From: JBBDWJ01 sp040902925
GTDB lineage: Bacteria; Acidobacteriota; Terriglobia; Bryobacterales; UBA6623
Direction: 5' to 3'
Length of the DNA stretch: 5,106 nt
Assembly (NCBI GenBank): GCA_040902925.1
Contig: JBBDWJ010000149.1
Location: 1 to 5,106, forward strand
A program made the translations under genes and the position numbers. The notes beneath the pieces are model-generated. The model was not told the DNA's origin. It did not search any database and saw only the letters and a list, made by a program, of their open reading frames with translations. Shown here one piece after another: positions 1-5,106 of this stretch (its first letter is position 1; each line of letters opens with the position of its first letter).

Positions 1-10
1 CCCCCCCCCC
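1..10. repeat. Homopolymer run of ten C at the window edge
   Basis: The first ten bases are all C, equal to ten G on the strand that encodes the neighbouring gene. The run lies 30 bases beyond that gene's stop codon, so it does not change any reading frame seen here. It may be genuine, or it may be an artefact at a contig edge, because runs of G are a known failure mode of two-colour sequencing chemistry. Only its presence is certain. Confidence 0.6.
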
Positions 11-39
11 TTTCTGTATGTGTAACGAGCCTCGCCTGA

Positions 40-642
40 TTAGCCGTTGCCGAATCTCCGCCGCAACATCCCGAAGGCACAAAGGACCGAACCGAGTAGC
101 ACAGCGGTTGAGCCGCCGTCAGGCACATTTCCTGGAACTGTAATGAATGCCTGTTGGATGGGCGCCTCGGCGCCGTCGCCGGTGCTGCCGCCTTCGGTAT
201 ACAGATGATCGTTCGAGAGCCACTCATCCACGCCCTCAACCGTCGATCCCGTTAGAAGTGTGAAAAGCCCTAGGTCTAATTGACCGGCAGTCTCGATGCT
301 CCCTAAAACGCCGTCGTACTGGAACGTTACGTTCGTCGCCGACACGTAGTCAGTTGTCAACGTGCCGGGAGTAGCTAACGGAGTGCCCACTGCCTGAGCG
401 GTTACCGTCCAACCGTAAGCACTGACGATGGAGTCGATCCCACCGTATTCCCAGATGTCGTAGATGGTGAAGCCGTCTCCGGCATGCATCTGGCCGCTGG
501 CAAGATCTGCATTGTAGGTAATCGATGTGCCCGCGGTGAAACTCACGAAGTTCGGTGAAATAGTGTTTGCGTCTGCTGAAACTGAGTTCAGGATCAGAAC
601 GACCCCGGACAGCAGCACAGACCTCTCGAAAATCCTTCTCAT
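40..642 (-). CDS. Secreted VPDGG-CTERM (PEP-CTERM-like) sorting-signal protein, 200 aa
   Basis: Predicted exported surface or matrix protein and exosortase substrate. Residues 1-25 form a signal peptide: basic start MRRIFER, hydrophobic core to about residue 18, and likely cleavage after SADA, leaving a mature end NTI. The body (26-172) is rich in Gly, Thr, Ser and Asp and has no cysteine. It contains GDGFTIYD (55-62), GWTVT (77-81), NVTFQYDG (104-111) and LGLFT (124-128). As I recall, this spaced pattern recurs in PEP-CTERM proteins of unknown function and suggests a beta-sandwich. VPDGG at 173-177 is followed by a hydrophobic segment of about 15 residues and the tail RRRFGNG, the three-part sorting signal. 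The sorting enzyme is not in the window. The start is ATG at 642 behind a G-rich, modest ribosome site. A -24/-12 promoter and palindrome lie upstream. The sorting call is firm; the molecular function of the body is unknown. Confidence 0.88.
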   Translation of the reverse strand: MRRIFERSVLLSGVVLILNSVSADANTISPNFVSFTAGTSITYNADLASGQMHAGDGFTIYDIWEYGGIDSIVSAYGWTVTAQAVGTPLATPGTLTTDYVSATNVTFQYDGVLGSIETAGQLDLGLFTLLTGSTVEGVDEWLSNDHLYTEGGSTGDGAEAPIQQAFITVPGNVPDGGSTAVLLGSVLCAFGMLRRRFGNG

Positions 643-723
643 AGTTCCCCCATACGCTGAGCGTTATGCTGCCGTTCCGTCGGTGCGATGCGTGACACGT
701 TCAAGTCGGAGCAATCTGGCTTT

Positions 724-739
724 AGCATTCATCGTGCCA
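724..739 (-). promoter_or_regulatory. Sigma-54 (-24/-12) promoter of VPDGG protein 1
   Basis: Read on the minus strand the element is TGGCACGATGAATGCT. The -24 half matches the consensus TGGCACG completely. The -12 half ATGCT differs from TTGCW only at its first base. The invariant GG and GC are separated by exactly ten bases. The predicted transcription start is near 713, giving a leader of about 71 bases before the ATG at 642. Promoters of this class need an AAA+ activator, and one (PrsR type) is encoded in the same window. The assignment is by sequence match only. Confidence 0.8.
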
Positions 740-749
740 GCGGGTTAAA

Positions 750-769
750 GTTTACGTATGCCAGTAAAC
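750..769. promoter_or_regulatory. Inverted repeat GTTTAC-N8-GTAAAC, possible activator site
   Basis: A perfect 6-bp inverted repeat with an 8-bp spacer lies just upstream of the -24/-12 promoter, centred about 46 bases before the predicted transcription start. Dyads with half-sites about 14 bp apart are typical of dimers with a Fis-type helix-turn-helix, the DNA-binding domain at the C terminus of the PrsR-type protein here. A looser outer pair, GTTAA at 744-748 and TTAAC at 787-791, flanks it. The position is closer to the promoter than most sigma-54 enhancers, so identity as the PrsR site is inference. Confidence 0.5.
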
Positions 770-851
770 AACTGTAATCCAAAGACTTAACGCCTAGTCT
801 CCGATTTCATTCCCGAGCTCATGGTAACGATCGTAAGGATTTCCGACGTTC

Positions 852-3122
852 CTATTGCGACACCGAAGCGAGCGCTTGCCGGGCCTCGTCGCCGCCTATG
901 CGCGGATCCAGTTTCAACGCCCTTTCGAGCGCTGCTCGCGCCTTTGCTTTCTCCCCGAGCTTGGCGTAAGTCAGCCCCAAGTGAAACAGCACCTCGGCCG
1001 TGTCTGGCCGCTTTTTCAGGCTCTCTTCCAAGGGTTTAACGGCTAGTGAGGCCATGCCCTTCTTGTAGTAAATCCAACCGATCGTATCGTCGACGCTGGC
1101 GTCATTGGGAAGCCGCTGTTTCGCTGCCGACGCGAGTTGCAGGGCCATGTCCAGGTTTACACCTTGCTCCGCATAAATGAACGCCAGGTTGTTTGCGGCG
1201 ACCGGAGCGTTGTCGGTGCCATTCACGGCGGCCTCGTACGCCTTTCTGGCCTCGTCGCGCTTGCCCTGCTGTTCGAGCAGGACCCCCACCATTGTCCGGG
1301 CCTGGACGGCCGATGGGTCGCGCTTCGCCATTGCCTCGAACTCGGCTCGCGCTTCGTCCATGCGGTTTTGCCGCAGGTAGAGTTGGGCCAGCAGCGAATA
1401 GCCCGTCGTGAAGCGAGGATCGACCGACACCGCGCGCCGGAGCGCCTGCTCTTCCTTGGCGTGGTCGCCAGCAGCGCTATGTGCACGAGCGAGAAGCGTG
1501 AACAAGGTGGCGTTGGTCGGTTGTTTCCCAATTTCGGCTTCGAGCCTGGCAATGGCCTGCGCTGAACCCTTTGCCGCGAGATCAAGATAGGTGAGTCCAC
1601 CAATCGCTTCAACGAACCCGGGTGACAATTCGAGCGCCCGATCGTAAGCCTTCCTCGCCGCCGCCGAATTATTCTTGCGCGCATGGTGCATGCCGCTGAC
1701 GGCATGGACCACGGCAGCATTCGGCGCCTGTTGAAGCAACCCGGCGATCTCAATTTCTGCACGCGCCGAATTTCCGGAAGCTACCAAGCTTCGCGCGATT
1801 GCCACGCGAGCATCCAGGTTCGAGGGTTGTGTTTGACGCGCCTCTTCCGCGTATCGTAGTGCTGCGGCGCTGTCACCAGTCGTCAGGCTCAGTCGCGATA
1901 ACTCGACTTGCGCGGCGGCCGCCCGTGGATTGAGCCGCAGCACTTCGTTGTAAGACTTGATGGCATCCGCCACTTCCCTGCGGCGGTCATGGACCACCGC
2001 CTGGGCGAAATGGGCAGTCGCCGACTGAGGATCAGCGGCGATCGCCGCCCTGGCCTTCTCGAGTGCCTCATCGAGCTTGTTCTCCCTGGTGAGCCACTGC
2101 GCCTTCAGAACCAGCCCGGGAGAATAATTTGGCGCACGTGAGAGTAGGGCATCGAGACGCGTGTAAGCTTCCGCCGCGCGATTTTGACCGTACTCCAAGG
2201 CTGCCAGCCGCACCTCGGCTTCCGCGAAGCTGGCTTGCTCCGACGAAAGTGAGGTGAGCAGCCCGATCGCATCTTTCGTGCGGCCCACACTTGTGTAATA
2301 GTCGGCCAGCTGAAAGCGTGCGCCAGCGGTTTTGGAGACGTCGGCGACTACCTTGAGTGGCTGCTCCGCGTCGCTGACTCGCCGCGTGCTGAGGTACAGC
2401 AATCCAAGCATACGGTTGGCCAGCAAGTTCTGCGGTTCTGTTGCGAGCACCTGTTTGAGCGTAGCTTCGGCTTCGGGCGTCCGTTCAGCCGCCCACAGGA
2501 AGTTGGCTAAAGCTAATTTGGGATTTGCCGCACCCGGCTCCAATTCGATGGCTTGACGGAACGCGGCTTCGGCCTCTTTGGCTTCACCGCTTTGCATCCG
2601 AATCGCGCCCAGGTTGACGAACGCCCGGCTGCTGTCGGGGCTGACCTTGAGCGCCTCTTCAATTTCGGCAATGGCGCCGGCAGGGTCGCGGAGCGCCGCG
2701 AGCGCATTGGCGTGCAACAGCAGCGCCTCGACATCTTTTGGATTCTTTCCGAGCAGCAGAGCCACGCGCGCTTTGGCGTCTTCGAAGCGTCGCCCTAGAA
2801 GCAACACCTCCGTTGCCTTGAGCTGTAGGTCGCGGTTGTCTGGTAATGCGTCTGCGGCGCGCACGTACTCGGGAAACGCGGCTCGCAAGTTGTTCATCCG
2901 CTCGTGCGTTTCCGCGAGCTTGAGGCGCGCCTCGCCAAACTTCGGATCGATCTTGACAGCGCTCGCGTATTCGATGACGGCGAAGTCATCACGCTTCTCC
3001 GCGGCGTACTGGTCGCCTCGCTCGAGATGCCTGCGCTTCTGCGTATCGGCATCGGCGCACGAGGACGCGATCAACGATGCCAGCAGCAGAAATGCGCCGC
3101 CGCGAATAGAAACAAGTCGCAT
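852..3122 (-). CDS. prsT: PrsT-type TPR lipoprotein of a PEP-CTERM/exosortase locus, 756 aa
   Basis: Predicted periplasm-facing lipoprotein scaffold. The N terminus MRLVSIRGGAFLLLASLIAS ends in a lipobox-like ASSC with C22 as the lipidation site. C22 is the only cysteine I find, and the -3 position is Ala rather than the usual Leu. From about residue 33 to near the end I can line up 21 consecutive TPR units of about 34 residues with the usual pattern (A at position 8, G, Y/F, A at 20, P at 32). The last three units contain NNLAFIYAEQG, IGWIYYKKG and LGLTYAKLG, as in known PrsT and related TPR proteins. Family PrsT proteins are typically somewhat longer (about 900 residues). The start at 3122 is chosen over an in-frame ATG at 3167 because AAGGAG lies 9 bases before it and the signal peptide begins there. 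TPR proteins bind other proteins; the partner is unknown. A generic TPR lipoprotein is the alternative to PrsT. Confidence 0.72.
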   Translation of the reverse strand: MRLVSIRGGAFLLLASLIASSCADADTQKRRHLERGDQYAAEKRDDFAVIEYASAVKIDPKFGEARLKLAETHERMNNLRAAFPEYVRAADALPDNRDLQLKATEVLLLGRRFEDAKARVALLLGKNPKDVEALLLHANALAALRDPAGAIAEIEEALKVSPDSSRAFVNLGAIRMQSGEAKEAEAAFRQAIELEPGAANPKLALANFLWAAERTPEAEATLKQVLATEPQNLLANRMLGLLYLSTRRVSDAEQPLKVVADVSKTAGARFQLADYYTSVGRTKDAIGLLTSLSSEQASFAEAEVRLAALEYGQNRAAEAYTRLDALLSRAPNYSPGLVLKAQWLTRENKLDEALEKARAAIAADPQSATAHFAQAVVHDRRREVADAIKSYNEVLRLNPRAAAAQVELSRLSLTTGDSAAALRYAEEARQTQPSNLDARVAIARSLVASGNSARAEIEIAGLLQQAPNAAVVHAVSGMHHARKNNSAAARKAYDRALELSPGFVEAIGGLTYLDLAAKGSAQAIARLEAEIGKQPTNATLFTLLARAHSAAGDHAKEEQALRRAVSVDPRFTTGYSLLAQLYLRQNRMDEARAEFEAMAKRDPSAVQARTMVGVLLEQQGKRDEARKAYEAAVNGTDNAPVAANNLAFIYAEQGVNLDMALQLASAAKQRLPNDASVDDTIGWIYYKKGMASLAVKPLEESLKKRPDTAEVLFHLGLTYAKLGEKAKARAALERALKLDPRIGGDEARQALASVSQ

Positions 3123-3131
3123 TGAATAGAT

Positions 3132-3137
3132 CTCCTT
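3132..3137 (-). promoter_or_regulatory. Ribosome binding site that fixes the prsT start
   Basis: AAGGAG on the minus strand ends 9 bases before the ATG at 3122. It lies inside the longer open frame that begins at 3167, so it argues for the shorter protein. The 15 extra residues of the longer frame, beginning MWPFC, would spoil a clean lipoprotein signal. Confidence 0.85.
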
Positions 3138-3154
3138 GCGGGACGGTCTGAAGC

Positions 3155-3177
3155 AAAAAGGCCACACGATGTGTGGC
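3155..3177 (-). terminator. Hairpin plus U-tract in the prsT leader (terminator-like)
   Basis: On the minus strand GCCACAC, a 3-base loop ATC and GTGTGGC form a perfect 7-bp stem. It is followed after one C by five T. This is the form of an intrinsic terminator pointing toward prsT. It sits about 32 bases upstream of the prsT start codon, with the ribosome binding site in between. No minus-strand gene ends just upstream, so it may be an attenuator for prsT or the end of a short RNA made from the 3180-3460 region. Stem strength was judged by eye. Confidence 0.5.
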
Positions 3178-3225
3178 TCTCGTCAACCAACGCCGGATTA
3201 TGCGATGAGTGGAACCTGCTACGCA

Positions 3226-3242
3226 ACCCGGCTAGGCCGGGT
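3226..3242. repeat. Perfect 7-bp inverted repeat with 3-bp loop upstream of prsT
   Basis: ACCCGGC, TAG, GCCGGGT reads as a perfect dyad. It is GC-rich and could form a stable hairpin in RNA from either strand, or serve as an operator. It overlaps a TTTGGCAC on the minus strand that looks like a -24 element. The matching GC falls 11 rather than 10 bases away, so a working sigma-54 promoter there is doubtful. There is no U-tract, so it is not a standard terminator. Confidence 0.45.
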
Positions 3243-3432
3243 GCCAAACCGAGCAGTAAAAATACGGGCCTTCAAACCGCACCCCCACACGCGGATTCCG
3301 GTGTCGGCGGAGTTTACAGTGACGAAGCGCTCGTGCAGTTACATTTCCGGTACCGATAAAATACGCACTACTAACTCCTTGCAGGTCAGCAACTTACTCG
3401 AATTGTTGCCCGGCATTCTGGCGTTCGCGAGT

Positions 3433-3448
3433 TGGCAGCCATTGTGCA
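3433..3448 (+). promoter_or_regulatory. -24/-12-like element just upstream of VPDGG protein 2
   Basis: TGGCAGCCATTGTGCA has GG and GC separated by exactly ten bases, with one mismatch in each half against TGGCAC-N5-TTGCA. The predicted transcription start is near 3459, only about five bases before the ATG at 3464. It would also fall downstream of the GGAG ribosome site at 3452-3455. A transcript from this element would therefore lack its own ribosome site, which weakens the call. It may be a chance match, or expression may be leaderless. Confidence 0.25.
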
Positions 3449-3463
3449 GCTGGAGTTGCCGAC

Positions 3464-4117
3464 ATGTTCCCCCGAACCCGTGCCGTAGCAGCCGCCTTCG
3501 TTTTCGCTTGTCTCATACCGTCGCTGGCTCAGGCAAACACCATTAATTTGACGGTCGGCGCCGGCGGCGTCGCCGGGGACCATATCCTCGGTGAGGTCTT
3601 CACAAGGAACGACTTCGATCAGTCTGGCGGCCAAGGCGCCGTAGACGCCATGATCATTAACGGCCTGCTGGCGGGAGCATTGGGTACGAGATACGGCGAC
3701 GCTCCTGAATACTGGCGCTCCAGCACGGACTTTGGCGTGCTTCCGGCCGCCACAGCCGTTGGGGCTGGTTTATACGGCAACCAGACCAGTTTCACTCTTA
3801 CCCAAGTGTTCCAGTACTTGGTCGTCGGCTATGACGGCCCGAATGGCGGCAGCCAGGCGTACTACATCGGCGACCTGGCCATCGGAGACGTCATCAACAT
3901 CGTCCCGAAGGCCTACCCTGACGGCGTCTCGAAAAACTCACCCTGCGGAGACGCCGGCGAGCCCGATTGCGGACACTTGGTAGCAGGCAACTACTATGGC
4001 GTAACGCATTCGACGTTCTTGAATCCGGGAGTGACAGTACCTGACGGCGGCATGACGATCGCGCTCCTTGGAATGGCGATGGCAGGAATGGGATTGGCCG
4101 CGCGCCGCGTGAAATGA
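3464..4117 (+). CDS. Secreted VPDGG-CTERM (PEP-CTERM-like) sorting-signal protein, 217 aa
   Basis: Predicted exported surface or matrix protein and exosortase substrate. Residues 1-24 form a signal peptide with Arg at 4 and 6, a hydrophobic core 7-18 and likely cleavage after LAQA, giving mature NTI. The body contains YDGPNGGSQAYYIGDL (123-138) and YYGVTHSTFLN (177-187). I recognise this pair as recurring in small PEP-CTERM proteins of unknown function, usually as YDGPN.GS..WY.G and YGLSHYSLFN. Between them lie C161 and C169, flanked by Gly, Asp and Pro, a possible disulfide loop. VPDGG at 192-196 is followed by a hydrophobic stretch rich in Gly, Ala and Met and the tail ARRVK. The start ATG has GGAG 8 bases upstream. 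The gene is divergent from prsT and converges on prsR. It is not clearly homologous to VPDGG protein 1 outside the two end signals. The function of the body is unknown. Confidence 0.9.
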   Translation: MFPRTRAVAAAFVFACLIPSLAQANTINLTVGAGGVAGDHILGEVFTRNDFDQSGGQGAVDAMIINGLLAGALGTRYGDAPEYWRSSTDFGVLPAATAVGAGLYGNQTSFTLTQVFQYLVVGYDGPNGGSQAYYIGDLAIGDVINIVPKAYPDGVSKNSPCGDAGEPDCGHLVAGNYYGVTHSTFLNPGVTVPDGGMTIALLGMAMAGMGLAARRVK

Positions 4118-4128
4118 AAAAGGGGGCT

Positions 4129-5106
4129 TCACTCCTTCGGGATTCCAAGCTTCTCCATCAACTCGTAGAGCGTCGGCCGGCTGATGCCGAGCTCTACGGC
4201 CGCAGTCGTGATCTTGCCGCCGTGCCGCCTGAGCGTGTCCTGCACAATCTCTCGCTCGAGCCTTTCCCGGGCCTCTCTTAATGTTTGCGCAGGCGCGCCT
4301 TCCAAGGCGGCGCTCAATTCCAAATCATCAGCGGTCACGCGTTTCCCGTCGGCCATGATCACGGCCCGTTGCACGCGGTTCTGGAGCTCTCTCACGTTGC
4401 CGGCCCAATCATGGGCGCGAAGGGCGCGGAGCGCATCCGGCGCAAATGCCATGCGCGGCTTCCCATGCGCCGTCCCATATCGATGCAGGAATTCCTTCGC
4501 CATCATGTAAATGTCGCCTGCACGCTCGCGCAGGGCCGGGACCTTGACTATAACGACCGCCAATCGGAAGTACAGGTCCTCACGAAACGTGCCCTTCGCC
4601 ACCGACTCCTGCAGGTTGACGTTGGTGGCGGCAATTACCCGGGTGTCGCTCTGAATCTCCTGGCGGCCACCAACGCGCTGGAAACGCTTCTCCTGAAGAA
4701 ATCGCAACAGTTTGACCTGCACGGCTGCGGGCAACTCACCGATCTCGTCGAGGAAGAGGGTCCCACCCGCGGCTGACTCAATATGGCCTTTCCGCTGCGC
4801 GTGCGCGCCCGTAAATGCGCCTCGCTCGTGGCCAAACAGCTCGCTCTCGAGCAAGTTTTCCGGAATGGCGTTGCAGTTGATGGCGATGAACGGACCACTG
4901 CTCTTCCCGCTGCGCCGGTGCAGCGCCTGCGCGACCATTTCCTTGCCGGTGCCGCTGTCGCCAAGAATCAATACCGGTGCATTGGTCGGCGCCACCTTGC
5001 GAATGAACGTGAAAACGGTCTGCATCGGCGAGCTGGCGCCGAGCATGTCTTCGAACGCATCCGCTCGCTGCGCCACCTGAATTGCGCGGAATTCCTGCTC
5101 GAGCTC
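4129..5106 (-). CDS. prsR: PrsR-type sigma-54-dependent response regulator, 3' part (325 aa seen)
   Basis: Bacterial enhancer-binding protein that uses ATP hydrolysis to open promoters held by sigma-54 RNA polymerase. The frame stays open to the window edge, reading ELEQEFRAIQVAQ before a GTG codon at 5076. The GTG is therefore internal, and a receiver domain is expected beyond 5106. In the visible part: linker helix 1-20; AAA+ domain with Walker A GDSGTGKE (49-56), the sigma-54-contacting loop GAFTGA (96-101), Walker B GGTLFLDEIG (114-123), FREDLYFRL and WAGNVRELQNR; and a Fis-type helix-turn-helix at about 298-322 (TTAAVELGISRPTLYELMEK). All key AAA+ residues are present, with Asp in Walker A where Glu is commoner. 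The linker ELEQE and C-terminal SRPTLYELM resemble PrsR, the regulator paired with kinase PrsK in PEP-CTERM loci. Another NtrC-family regulator is possible, but the neighbouring sorting-signal genes favour PrsR. The stop is 11 bp from that of VPDGG protein 2. Confidence 0.82.
   Translation of the reverse strand, partial: ELEQEFRAIQVAQRADAFEDMLGASSPMQTVFTFIRKVAPTNAPVLILGDSGTGKEMVAQALHRRSGKSSGPFIAINCNAIPENLLESELFGHERGAFTGAHAQRKGHIESAAGGTLFLDEIGELPAAVQVKLLRFLQEKRFQRVGGRQEIQSDTRVIAATNVNLQESVAKGTFREDLYFRLAVVIVKVPALRERAGDIYMMAKEFLHRYGTAHGKPRMAFAPDALRALRAHDWAGNVRELQNRVQRAVIMADGKRVTADDLELSAALEGAPAQTLREARERLEREIVQDTLRRHGGKITTAAVELGISRPTLYELMEKLGIPKE

Larger units (their letters stand above)
3123..3463. 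other. Divergent intergenic region between prsT and VPDGG protein 2
   Basis: This 341-bp region separates two divergent genes and must hold both their promoters. It contains the prsT ribosome site, a hairpin with U-tract (3155-3177), a 7-bp inverted repeat (3226-3242) and a lone GTTTAC (3312-3317). That hexamer is identical to a half of the palindrome upstream of VPDGG protein 1, but no second half sits at the matching distance. A -24/-12-like element lies at 3433-3448. I found no convincing -10/-35 pair for prsT, no tRNA and no credible small gene. Open frames crossing the region run through the known signals and look like chance. Confidence 0.7.

Noticed and set aside
2578..3129. Plus-strand open frame of 183 codons (and several shorter ones) opposite prsT.
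   Set aside because: Long antisense frames are expected opposite a GC-rich, Ala-rich coding region. The translation is Ser/Ala/Arg-rich with no family pattern, while the minus strand reads as a clean TPR array.
3191..3246. tRNA-like stretch ending in GTGCCA on the plus strand.
   Set aside because: No acceptor stem pairs with the bases before CCA, and there is no T-arm GGTTCGA or D-arm pattern.
3223..3260. Minus-strand sequence resembling the 3' part of a c-di-GMP-I (GEMM) riboswitch (GGCCTAGCCGGGTTGC).
   Set aside because: The 5' parts of the fold are missing: I find no GGGCAAACC-like strand, no GAAA tetraloop and no GACGCAAAGCC-like receptor within the expected distance. The likeness comes from a simple GC-rich dyad.
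3357..3362. TAAAAT as a sigma-70 -10 element for VPDGG gene 2.
   Set aside because: The bases 17 upstream (around 3334-3339) do not resemble TTGACA and there is no extended -10, so the match is not better than chance.
3136..3546. Plus-strand open frame of 136 codons across the prsT/VPDGG-2 intergenic region.
   Set aside because: It starts within the prsT leader, crosses the hairpin and the dyad, and runs 83 bases into VPDGG gene 2 in another frame. It has no good ribosome site and no recognisable protein pattern.
4112..4145. Possible terminator between the convergent stops of VPDGG protein 2 and prsR.
   Set aside because: On the minus strand CCCCCTTTTTC follows the prsR stop, but the best stem (GAAGG with CCTTT) is about 5 bp with a wobble pair and overlaps the T-run itself. 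On the plus strand there is no T-run. Too weak to call.
5074..5076. GTG as the start codon of a short 315-aa receiver-less regulator.
   Set aside because: The frame continues open upstream to the window edge with family-like linker sequence (ELEQEFRAIQ), and I see no ribosome site in the bases available. The gene is more likely cut by the window edge.
5089..5106. EcoRI, XhoI and SacI recognition sites packed into the last 18 bases, like a cloning linker.
   Set aside because: The bases translate in frame with prsR as ELEQEF, the linker helix expected before the AAA+ domain in this family, so natural sequence explains them.

Overview
The window is about 5.1 kb of GC-rich bacterial DNA. It carries part of a PEP-CTERM/exosortase-type protein-sorting locus of a Gram-negative-type (diderm) bacterium. 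Four protein genes are supported. Two encode small secreted proteins, each with an N-terminal signal peptide and a C-terminal VPDGG motif, hydrophobic segment and Arg-rich tail (a VPDGG variant of the PEP-CTERM sorting signal). One encodes a long TPR lipoprotein of the PrsT type. The last is the 3' part of a sigma-54-dependent response regulator of the PrsR type. From family knowledge, VPDGG/VPDSG tails and TPR lipoproteins of this style are common in Acidobacteriota and Verrucomicrobiota. The TPR protein looks most like acidobacterial ones I know, but this assignment rests on memory and is tentative.

Layout. Positions 1-10 are a run of ten C at the window edge. At 40-642 (minus) is VPDGG protein 1. 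A strong -24/-12 promoter (724-739) and a 6-bp inverted repeat (750-769) lie upstream of it. At 852-3122 (minus) is the TPR lipoprotein, with its start re-placed at 3122 by a strong ribosome binding site and a lipobox. At 3123-3463 is a divergent intergenic region. It holds a hairpin followed by a U-tract just upstream of prsT, a second perfect inverted repeat, and a weaker -24/-12-like element. At 3464-4117 (plus) is VPDGG protein 2. It converges on prsR (minus, 4129 to beyond 5106), leaving 11 bp between the stop codons.

How the genes fit together (inference from family knowledge). PrsR with its partner kinase PrsK, outside this window, would activate RNA polymerase carrying sigma-54 at promoters of PEP-CTERM-type genes. 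VPDGG protein 1 has the expected promoter. The secreted proteins would be handled at the inner membrane by an exosortase, also not in this window, and released to the cell surface or matrix. The PrsT-type lipoprotein is a usual genomic companion of exosortase/exopolysaccharide loci, but its biochemical role is not established. I see no wholly new system. The items most worth checking are the promoter plus palindrome of gene 1 and the terminator-like hairpin in the prsT leader.
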